DNA of 64,000 nt, taken from NCBI RefSeq assembly GCF_000296815.2, contig NZ_CAIT01000006.1:316777-380776 (forward strand). The letters are read 5' to 3'. The stretch is from Fibrisoma limi BUZ 3. GTDB taxonomy: Bacteria; Bacteroidota; Bacteroidia; Cytophagales; Spirosomataceae. Below are positions 33,879-41,176 of the stretch, piece by piece. The first letter of the stretch is position 1. Each line of letters opens with the position of its first letter. Under the pieces are notes generated by a model. It ran no database searches, had not been told where the DNA came from, and saw only the letters and a list, made by a program, of their open reading frames with translations. Both the position numbers and the translations under genes were made by a program.

Positions 33879-36048
33879 TAAACCGAAGAAGGGCTTTTCC
33901 CGGCGAAAATTCCTGGCCCGATCTGGGGCGACCATAGCGGGTTCTCTTGCTCTGCTCTACTTCGGGCGATCCAACATACGGAGCGGCATAAGTCAATTAG
34001 CTGCCGACGTAAAATTTGATGCGGGTATTACCGATTTTGACCCAATGCTGTGGTTCGAGGTGAATGAGGATAACACCATTACCCTGCGATCACCCAAAAT
34101 AGAAATGGGGCAAGGCGTTTTTACTGGTTTTGCGATGCTGGCTGCTGAAGAGCTTGATCTACCCATCGACAACATAAAGGTTGTCCATGCATCCACTTCA
34201 ACCGGCCCACAAAGCACGGCTGCCACTGGGCTCAGTAATAGTACTGCTTCGTTATACACCCCTATTCGGGAAGTAGCAGCCACCTTGCGCGAAACCCTAA
34301 AGCTGGCAGCCTCGAAAGCATGGGGCGTTCCGATTTCGGGTATCCAGACAGCCAATGGTGTTCTGACGGCCGGCAGTCGCCGGGCGAGTTATGCCGAAAT
34401 CGCCGGACAAACCCAGACATGGGAAATCGCCAAAACACCCGCGCTACGGCCGGCATCGTCGTTCAAAATCATCGGCAAAGCCCAGAAGCGAATTGATCTG
34501 CCCGAAAAGATAATGGGCGAGGCCGTGTATGGCATCGATACGGACATTCCGGGCATGCTTTACGGTGCGGTTTTGTACTGTCCATACGTTGGCGGAGTGT
34601 TGAAAACGGCGGATACAACGCTGGCCAGAACGAATCCGGCTGTCTTAAGTGTCGTTCAGGACAAAAACTGGATCGGGGTCGTAGCTAAAACAAGGTTTGC
34701 TGCTGAAAAAGCGATTGCCGGGATCAAGGCTACCTGGGACTTTGAACCGAACTACTCCACCAAAGATGCCATTGAGGCCATTACGGTCGGTAACGGCGTA
34801 ACGGTGGTGATGGAAGACGAAGGCAACGCAACGGATGCGCTGAACAGTGACGTGTTGACCAGCGAATACCGAACCCCAATGGGCTTTCACGCGTCTATGG
34901 AGCCGAGTATTGTCGTGGCTGACGTATCGGGCGAAACCGTGAAGCTTTACACGTCCACGCAGAATGTAGCGTTCATACAACAGTCTATTGCCGACCAAAC
35001 CCATTTTAAGCCAGAAAATAGTCAAATCATGCCCGCTTTTTTAGGGGGCGGATTTGGTCGAAGAGCATTTAAGCACAATGCCATTGAGGCTATCAAACTG
35101 TCTGAGGCCGCAGGCAAGCCCGTCCATTTACTTTCTACCCGGCAACAGGAGTTTCAAAATGGCCATGTGAGGCCCAACACGCATCACAGGCTAAACGGAA
35201 AAGTAGATGCAAAGGGAAAAATCCAGGCCATTCAGCATGAATTTGCCACAGGATCTATGGCTTTTTTAGGAATGCCTGTAGCAAAACCTCTTTTAGGGGC
35301 TGACTTTATGGCGGCCGGGCATGGAGGACGAGTTCCTTATGCCATACCCAACAAAAAAACAAGCATATGGAGCAGCGACCTTCCCTTTCAGACCGGTCTG
35401 TGGCGGGGTGTGGGCATGTTTGCGAACACGTTTGCAATAGAAAGCTTCATCGACGAACTGGCCATTAAAGCCGGTGCCGATCCGTTAACCTTCCGAATGG
35501 CTCATTGTGGGAACACCGCATTATTGCAACGTCGGAAAAAACTGTTGCAGAAACTGGGTGAACAAGGAGGCTGGCGTAAACCGAAAACGGATACGATTGG
35601 CCGGGGCATTGCTGTCTGCGAAGATCATGACACCATTTCGGGAGCTATCGTCGAACTGGAAATCGTCGAGAAAAAAATAAAAATTCTGCGCGTAGTTCAG
35701 GCCATCGACGCTGGCTTACTGGTCAATCCGGACGGGGTAAGACAACAGGTAGAAGGCGCTACCATGATGGCCATCAGTGCTTCGCTGTACGAGGAAGCAA
35801 CGATTGAAAACAGTCAGTTTGTGCAGACCAATTTTCACAATTATCAGGTCGCAAAGCTCAAGGATACGCCACAAATAGACGTACTTATTCGGGAAAGTAC
35901 GGAGATGCCCTCCGGTGTAGGCGAGCCTCCTCTTTCGCCGGTTGCCCCGGCCATCGCCAATGCTCTGTATAATTTAACCGGAATTCGATTGCGGTCGCTT
36001 CCCTTGCAGGCTGCGTTGGATTCATATTATCAGGAGACAGGAAGTTGA
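33862..36048 (+). CDS. iorB: Molybdopterin-binding subunit, isoquinoline 1-oxidoreductase-like
   Basis: A 728-residue large subunit of the xanthine dehydrogenase family. It begins with a twin-arginine signal (SRRKFLARSG, residues 13-22), so the folded complex is probably exported to the periplasm. Mo-cofactor segments include GGGFGRRAFKHNAIEA, GHGGRVPYAIPN, FQTGLWRGVGMFANTF and, near the C-terminus, MPSGVGEPPLSPVAPA. The natural substrate is an N-heterocycle or aldehyde; isoquinoline itself is only the family name. No cytochrome or XdhC-type maturation gene is adjacent. Confidence 0.9.
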   Translation: MAQPTDKPKKGFSRRKFLARSGATIAGSLALLYFGRSNIRSGISQLAADVKFDAGITDFDPMLWFEVNEDNTITLRSPKIEMGQGVFTGFAMLAAEELDLPIDNIKVVHASTSTGPQSTAATGLSNSTASLYTPIREVAATLRETLKLAASKAWGVPISGIQTANGVLTAGSRRASYAEIAGQTQTWEIAKTPALRPASSFKIIGKAQKRIDLPEKIMGEAVYGIDTDIPGMLYGAVLYCPYVGGVLKTADTTLARTNPAVLSVVQDKNWIGVVAKTRFAAEKAIAGIKATWDFEPNYSTKDAIEAITVGNGVTVVMEDEGNATDALNSDVLTSEYRTPMGFHASMEPSIVVADVSGETVKLYTSTQNVAFIQQSIADQTHFKPENSQIMPAFLGGGFGRRAFKHNAIEAIKLSEAAGKPVHLLSTRQQEFQNGHVRPNTHHRLNGKVDAKGKIQAIQHEFATGSMAFLGMPVAKPLLGADFMAAGHGGRVPYAIPNKKTSIWSSDLPFQTGLWRGVGMFANTFAIESFIDELAIKAGADPLTFRMAHCGNTALLQRRKKLLQKLGEQGGWRKPKTDTIGRGIAVCEDHDTISGAIVELEIVEKKIKILRVVQAIDAGLLVNPDGVRQQVEGATMMAISASLYEEATIENSQFVQTNFHNYQVAKLKDTPQIDVLIRESTEMPSGVGEPPLSPVAPAIANALYNLTGIRLRSLPLQAALDSYYQETGS

Positions 36049-36073
36049 ACGAAACGTTAACTCAAGTCATGCC

Positions 36074-37000
36074 ATGCCAACCCGGAAACCGATACGACTA
36101 AAGACCATTACGGAAGCGCATCAGCTATCTGGGTTGGCCAACCCCGAACATCCACTTATAAGCATTGTTGATTACACCGACCTTCAATCGTCTACCAGTA
36201 ACAACGTAGATATAAATCAGGGGCTACTATTGGATTTCTATTACATCACCCTCAAAAAAGGCTTCAAAAATAAATTATATTATGGCCAGCAGACCTATGA
36301 TTTTGATGAGGGTATGTTATACTTTGTTGCGCCTAATCAGCTAATAAGAGGGGCAGGTGCCAGCCCCGAAGACGACCTGTCTGGTTGGATTTTACTTGTC
36401 CATCCGGATCTTTTGTGGGGAACATCACTGGCGAGCAAAATAAAAAATTATGAATTCTTCAATTACGCAATCAACGAAGCGCTGTTTCTATCTGACAAGG
36501 AAAGAACAATCATCAATGATATAATCAAACATATAAGAATCGAGTATTTCTCAAACATTGACAGGTTCAGCCAGGATATTATTGTTTCACATTTAGAAAC
36601 TCTTCTGACCTATGCCGAGCGATTTTACCAACGACAGTTCATCACTCGAAAAATTAACAATCATCAAATCCTAGCTCGATTAGAAGAACTCTTGTCGGAC
36701 TATTTTAACGATGAAGAATTATCAACGAAAGGGTTGCCGACTGTTCAATACATTTCAAAAAGTTTACACATTTCGCAAAGTTATTTAAGAGGGTTACTTA
36801 AATCGTTGACCGGCCAGACTACACAGCAACTCATCCACGAAAAGCTGATTGACAAAGCCAAAGAAAAGCTATCAACCACAGAGCTGACCGTCAGCGAGAT
36901 TGCGTACGAACTAGGTTTTGAGCACTCTCAGTCCTTCAATAAGCTCTTCAAAGCCAAGACAAACCAAAGCCCGCTGGAGTTCAGGGCTTCGTTTAATTAA
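36074..37000 (+). CDS. AraC-family transcription regulator 2
   Basis: A 308-residue paralogue of AraC 1 with the same cupin-like sensor (YYGQQTYDFDEGMLYFVAPNQ) and double HTH end. Its first about 245 residues are AT-rich (I count 17 G or C in bases 36481-36540) and clearly diverged from AraC 1, while the last 57 differ from it at only two positions. This indicates recombination with copy 1. It lies 25 bases after iorB and probably belongs to the same transcription unit. Confidence 0.92.
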   Translation: MPTRKPIRLKTITEAHQLSGLANPEHPLISIVDYTDLQSSTSNNVDINQGLLLDFYYITLKKGFKNKLYYGQQTYDFDEGMLYFVAPNQLIRGAGASPEDDLSGWILLVHPDLLWGTSLASKIKNYEFFNYAINEALFLSDKERTIINDIIKHIRIEYFSNIDRFSQDIIVSHLETLLTYAERFYQRQFITRKINNHQILARLEELLSDYFNDEELSTKGLPTVQYISKSLHISQSYLRGLLKSLTGQTTQQLIHEKLIDKAKEKLSTTELTVSEIAYELGFEHSQSFNKLFKAKTNQSPLEFRASFN

Positions 37001-38220
37001 TTGACCAAGAACCTGTTTACACTGTCGATGCAACGGACAGATGAGCGTATTACACTGAAACAGACAAGTTTTAAGAATCAGCGTTCATAGGAAAAACACA
37101 ACAAATTGATTATCATGAATAAAACCATTTTTATTACAGGGGCTTCCTCCGGCTTGGGCAAGGCAACGGCAAAGTTGTTTCATGAAAAAGGCTGGAACGT
37201 CATAGCAACTATGCGGTCGCCAGAAAGCGAAAAAGAGTTGAATCAGCTCGAGAATGTGACGCTGTTACCACTCGATGTTACCAACCCAGTCGAAATAAAA
37301 AACACGGTAGCTAAAGCGATCAGCCTTCATGAAATTGATGCGGTGTTCAACAATGCTGGCTACGGACTAATGGGAGCCTTAGAAGCTTTCTCCGATGACC
37401 AGATTGTCAATCAGCTTAATACCAACCTTCTGGGCGTTATTAGGGTAACAAAAGAATTTATTCCTCATTTCAGGGAACGGAAATCCGGAGTTTTTGTAAG
37501 TACAACGTCGATGGGTGGATTATTAGCTTTTCCGTTGCATAGCGTATATCATGCCGCCAAGTTTGGGGTGGAGGGCTGGAGCGAAAGTATGTCGTTTGAA
37601 TTAGCCATGCACAATATTCAGATCAAAACGGTTGCTCCAGGAGCCATTGCCACCGATTTCACAGGGCGTTCACTGGACAAAGTACCGTCCTCTGAATACA
37701 CAAGCCTGGAAGATAAACTCTTTGCAAACGTAGATAAAATGATGAGTGTTGCAGCCGATGCCACCCAAATAGCGGCTGTGGTTTATGAAGCCGTAACAGA
37801 TGGAAAAGACCAGGTAAACTATGTAGCAGGAGAAGATGCAAAAGCAATTTATGCAAGGCGTTTAGAAATCGGTCCTAATGCATTCAGGCAGGAAATCAAA
37901 TCCCAGTTTTTGGAACAACCTGACCAATAAGAGCCTATTAATAGTTAGCTCAGACGCCTAAAAACCAATTAGGTGGTTGTGCGCACCCAACTACCCCACA
38001 AACAATAGATTGGCTCATTCAGACTTTTCACTTTTGGCTAAATTCATCAATTGCATCAATAAGACCTTTGTTTTATCTACTTCGTAATTGAGGTGGGGTT
38101 GTAATTGGCCAATGTGTGAGTACCAGCCTTTGCTTAACCTCAAAACTCGTTTGATACAGTGTTCGAACGGATTCTAAACGATGAAAATAGACCTCACGCT
38201 TAATGGTATAGCCAGAATGA
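36813..38220 (+). repeat. Direct repeat copy 2
   Basis: Second copy of the segment described at 32040-33420, in the same orientation. It contains the AraC 2 3' end, the second SDR and a weakened iorA leader that ends in a broken iorA start. Recombination between the copies would remove or amplify iorA, iorB and AraC 2. Confidence 0.85.
37115..37930 (+). CDS. Short-chain dehydrogenase/reductase, duplicate copy 2
   Basis: A 271-residue SDR starting MNKTIFITGASSGLG, nearly identical to the SDR at 32344. It differs at a handful of sites (for example STTSMGG in place of GTTSMGG) and has a slightly longer C-terminus (FLEQPDQ). All catalytic residues are kept, so it should be active. The ATG at 37115 aligns with that of copy 1; an upstream TTG at 37106 is less likely. 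Confidence 0.92.
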   Translation: MNKTIFITGASSGLGKATAKLFHEKGWNVIATMRSPESEKELNQLENVTLLPLDVTNPVEIKNTVAKAISLHEIDAVFNNAGYGLMGALEAFSDDQIVNQLNTNLLGVIRVTKEFIPHFRERKSGVFVSTTSMGGLLAFPLHSVYHAAKFGVEGWSESMSFELAMHNIQIKTVAPGAIATDFTGRSLDKVPSSEYTSLEDKLFANVDKMMSVAADATQIAAVVYEAVTDGKDQVNYVAGEDAKAIYARRLEIGPNAFRQEIKSQFLEQPDQ

Positions 38221-38267
38221 CCTTAGCTTTTAGTTTTGCGCCTGATGAGTTAGTTATTGATAAATAG
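38181..38267 (+). pseudogene. Broken start of a second iorA
   Basis: The 28-codon frame MKIDLTLNGIARMTLAFSFA begins like iorA (MKINVTINDVASAFDVD) at the equivalent place of the duplicated segment, then diverges and stops at a TAG. The upstream sequence also matches the true iorA leader. It is the scar left where the second copy lost iorA. Confidence 0.7.
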
Positions 38268-38481
38268 TAGCCAGGTAAGAAGAGTAAAGTACTCTGACAA
38301 TAAAGAGTAATCCATGTCATATCAGGACAATGTTGATGCCACCAGACAGTTGCTGAATCAAAATGCGGGTATATTAAGTTTATACCTCATATCTAATTGC
38401 CTCTGTCTACGAACCAGGCAAGGTAAGTACGTTTAAAATGTAGTGTTTCCTTTTAGGGACTACCGAAGCAAACCGGTGACT
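38268..38481. other. Low-content spacer after the iorA remnant
   Basis: AT-rich sequence with a 40-codon frame at 38314-38436 (MSYQDNVDATRQLL start) that I do not recognise. Base composition returns to the level of the core genes after 38480. It probably marks the right edge of the accessory block. Confidence 0.35.
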
Positions 38482-39444
38482 ATGGATTTGACAGTTATTG
38501 ATCTGCTCCTTCTTGTTATCGTCTTGCTGTCAATCTGGAGTGGCTGGCAGAAAGGTTTTATTCTGGGCAGTATCCAGTTACTATCACTGGTGGCTGGCCT
38601 GGTAATCGCTCTCACTTTGTATCAATACCTCGCTGCATGGCTGGCCACCTATTTTCCCTCATTGGGTGTGTGGAATCTGCCAGTGTCGTTTCTGATAACG
38701 TTGATGCTGGCTCGTCTGGTACTGTCGTTGATTACCAATCGGGTCCTGCGCGATGTACCGATCAAGGCTCACGTTCATGACGTGAACCGGTTTTTGGGTA
38801 TGATTCCGGGCTTGATCATGGGCGTTATCTACGCGTCGTTTGCTGGAGCATTATTAATGGCTTTGCCGCTTTCTGAGGGATTAACCACCAGTAGCCGCAA
38901 CAGCCTACTGGCCAGCCGCCTGTCGCAGCCCGTTGAGTGGCTCGAACAGAAACTAGCGCCGGTTTTTGAAGAAGCCATCGGGCGGTCGATGAACAACATG
39001 ATGGTGGAGCCGTCGTCGAGCAAGTCCATTACCTTGCCATTCACCGTAACCGATGCCCGGGTCCGTCCCGATCTGGAAACCCGGATGTTGGAACTCGTCA
39101 ACGAAGAACGGGCGAAAGAAGGTCTGGAACCACTCAAAGCCGATCCCGAGTTGGCCAGGGTTGCCCGCAACCACTCCCGCGATATGTTTGTCCGTGGTTA
39201 TTTTTCGCACGTTACTCCCGATGGCAAGGACCCCTTCGATCGGATACGGGCCGCCAACGTACGATTTCGGTCGGCGGGCGAAAACCTCGCACTGGCGCAA
39301 ACAGTCAATATTGCCCACACCGGCCTGATGAACTCGCCCGGCCACCGCGCCAACATCCTGCAACCGGCGTTCGGACGGGTTGGAATCGGTATCCTCGATG
39401 GGGGAATGCATGGTCTGATGGTCACGCAGAACTTCCGAAATTGA
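38482..39444 (+). CDS. CvpA-family membrane protein fused to a CAP/SCP domain
   Basis: The ATG at 38482 gives 320 residues starting MDLTVIDLLLLVIVLLSIW, a canonical CvpA beginning; a GTG 13 codons earlier is less likely. Four membrane helices fill about 1-145. A linker leads to a CAP/YkwD-like domain (about 200-320) with MLELVNEERAKEGL, VARNHSRDMFVRGYFSHV, SAGENLALA and MNSPGHRANIL. CvpA relates to colicin V production and envelope function; CAP domains are usually extracytoplasmic. It is monocistronic. Confidence 0.88.
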   Translation: MDLTVIDLLLLVIVLLSIWSGWQKGFILGSIQLLSLVAGLVIALTLYQYLAAWLATYFPSLGVWNLPVSFLITLMLARLVLSLITNRVLRDVPIKAHVHDVNRFLGMIPGLIMGVIYASFAGALLMALPLSEGLTTSSRNSLLASRLSQPVEWLEQKLAPVFEEAIGRSMNNMMVEPSSSKSITLPFTVTDARVRPDLETRMLELVNEERAKEGLEPLKADPELARVARNHSRDMFVRGYFSHVTPDGKDPFDRIRAANVRFRSAGENLALAQTVNIAHTGLMNSPGHRANILQPAFGRVGIGILDGGMHGLMVTQNFRN

Positions 39445-39460
39445 CAGCTAGGTAGCCGGT

Positions 39461-40192
39461 TTAGGCGTATCGATCGATGAGATCACTCAGTTTCTGCTGG
39501 ATGTTGCCTTCCATTACGCCACCGTGATAACATACAACCCGTTCAATGGCAAGCGACTGCAGTTTGCGGGCCGAATCCACCGCCTGCTTTAAATCAATGG
39601 CAAACTGCGGATTGGCAATGTTGAATGAACCATCTTCAATAACCAGAGCGTCGCAGGCAATCAGTGTGCGCGAGCCCGGCAAATAAACGGAAATATGGCC
39701 AGGCGTATGACCCGGTGTGTCGATAATCTGAACATCTTCCCAGCGAGTCGGCTGAGCATCACTGAATATGACATCAACGTTCACTGGCTGAATGCGTTTC
39801 AGCATCTCCTGGAAAGCTATAGCCCCTGGTTTCTGTTCCTCCGGCAGTAAATCGTGCAAAGCCTCTGCCTGTTGTAGCCGGGCTGATTTGACCTGGCCAT
39901 TGATAGAAGGGGCTTCAATAGATGAGGCATAGACTGTAAGCGATGGGTACTCCCGTTTCAGTTCGTACAGTCCGCCAACGTGATCGATGTCGTGGTGAGA
40001 AATGAGGATACCCGTGAGATCGGCCAGCGACAACCCATGCTGATTGGCAGCCGTCTCAAGCAGAGGCATGAAACCGGCGTACCCACAGTCAATCAGAATT
40101 CGGTGGTGTTGGTCCCGGAGAATGACCGGGTACAATATATCGTTTTTGTTGTCGAACGTAAAAGGGATGCCAAGTACGTGTAAGGTCATCAT
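39461..40192 (-). CDS. MBL-fold metallo-hydrolase
   Basis: About 243 residues from the ATG pair at 40192/40189 (MMTLHVLGIPFTF); a longer frame to 40291 would start inside the terminator of cobA. The metal motif is ISHHDIDHVGG, an HxDxDH variant of the usual HxHxDH, with further ligands in IIDTPGHTPGH, ACDALV and CYHGG. The fold hydrolyses esters, lactones or related bonds with two metal ions; the substrate is not known. It lies tail to tail with the CvpA-CAP gene, 16 bases apart. Confidence 0.88.
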   Translation of the reverse strand: MMTLHVLGIPFTFDNKNDILYPVILRDQHHRILIDCGYAGFMPLLETAANQHGLSLADLTGILISHHDIDHVGGLYELKREYPSLTVYASSIEAPSINGQVKSARLQQAEALHDLLPEEQKPGAIAFQEMLKRIQPVNVDVIFSDAQPTRWEDVQIIDTPGHTPGHISVYLPGSRTLIACDALVIEDGSFNIANPQFAIDLKQAVDSARKLQSLAIERVVCYHGGVMEGNIQQKLSDLIDRYA

Positions 40193-40269
40193 AATTTTGG
40201 GCAAGAGAGAGTAGGGGCAAAAGTACAACCGGTAGCCTCCTGTTAGAGTCATGAAGCCGCTCTTCAAAC

Positions 40270-40293
40270 AAAAACGGGCGGCCGAGGCCACCC
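40270..40293 (-). terminator. Terminator at the end of the sulfur operon
   Basis: GGGCGGCC (40276-40283) pairs with 40286-40293 with one mismatch. On the minus strand it is followed by GTTTTTGTTTG. It closes transcription after cobA. Confidence 0.6.
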
Positions 40294-40326
40294 ACTATTC
40301 AATTCAGGTTGTTTAGTTACCTTGTT

Positions 40327-41085
40327 TTACTCGGCAGATTCATTAACCGTAGCGTTCACAAACTGGAAATAATCCACGTTCCGCAAACCGGCTACCTCGC
40401 CGATCACAATCACGGCCGGGTTGCCCACATTAGCTTCTTCGACCTTCTCAACAATATCCGAAACACGACCAACGACCACCCGCTCATCCGGCAATGTACC
40501 GTTCTGGACAATGGCGACGGGTGTTTCAGACTTGCCAATCTGAGCAAACAAAGTCGTAATCTCAGCCAGCTTGTGCATACCCATCAGGATAACGACCGTA
40601 GCCGATGACTGAGCCGCTAGCTGAAGATCTCCGGAAAGCTTGCCTTCTTTTGTCGTTCCCGTTACGACCCAGAAGCTTTCCGACACCCCGCGGGTCGTCA
40701 GTGGAATACCAGCGCTGGCCGGTACGGCGTAACTACTCGAAATCCCAGGAATCACCTCCGTCTCGATACCGTATTGACGGGCGTACTCCATTTCTTCATA
40801 CCCCCGGCCGAAGACGAACGAATCGCCACCTTTCAGCCGTACGACATGGCCGTACTGCTGGGCGTAGTGTACAATCAGCGGGTTTATGTCTTCCTGCACG
40901 CATGAATACGCACCCCGGCGTTTGCCGACGTACACTTTGAGTGCATCAGGACGGCAGTATTCCAGCAACTCAGGAGCTACCAGCGCGTCGTACATAACAA
41001 CGTCGGCCGCTTTGAGTGCTTTAATGCCTTTCAGAGTTATTAGTTCCGGATCACCAGGACCCGCACCTACGAGGGTTAACTTCAT
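40327..41085 (-). CDS. cobA: Uroporphyrinogen-III C-methyltransferase
   Basis: The ATG at 41085 gives 252 residues starting MKLTLVGAGPGDPELITLKG, a perfect SUMT beginning; upstream in-frame codons fall in a hairpin repeat. Other signatures are RLKGGDSFVFGRGYEE and VIPGISSSYAVPASAGIP. It methylates uroporphyrinogen III twice to precorrin-2, the entry to sirohaem, which the sulfite reductase encoded next to it needs. The dehydrogenase/ferrochelatase that completes sirohaem is not in the window. It is the last gene of the - strand sulfur run. Confidence 0.95.
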   Translation of the reverse strand: MKLTLVGAGPGDPELITLKGIKALKAADVVMYDALVAPELLEYCRPDALKVYVGKRRGAYSCVQEDINPLIVHYAQQYGHVVRLKGGDSFVFGRGYEEMEYARQYGIETEVIPGISSSYAVPASAGIPLTTRGVSESFWVVTGTTKEGKLSGDLQLAAQSSATVVILMGMHKLAEITTLFAQIGKSETPVAIVQNGTLPDERVVVGRVSDIVEKVEEANVGNPAVIVIGEVAGLRNVDYFQFVNATVNESAE

Positions 41086-41096
41086 GGGTTCAATTA

Positions 41097-41160
41097 GTGA
41101 ATGAGTGAATGAGCGAATTAATGAATGTCTGGAATTGTATTCGCTCATTCACTCATTCAC
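41097..41160. repeat. Operon hairpin 1 of the GAGYGAAN type (cobA-cysI spacer)
   Basis: Bases 41097-41118 are the exact reverse complement of 41139-41160 (22 bases, 20-base loop). The arm is made of the degenerate octamer GAGTGAAT/GAGCGAAT. It lies directly after the sulfite reductase stop. Confidence 0.85.
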
Positions 41161-41176
41161 TCTTTCGCTCATTGAA

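Noticed and set aside
29903-38481. Integrative element or genomic island with att sites
   Set aside because: Composition shifts and a 13-bp direct repeat occurs at the left edge, but there is no integrase, tRNA or matching repeat at the right edge.
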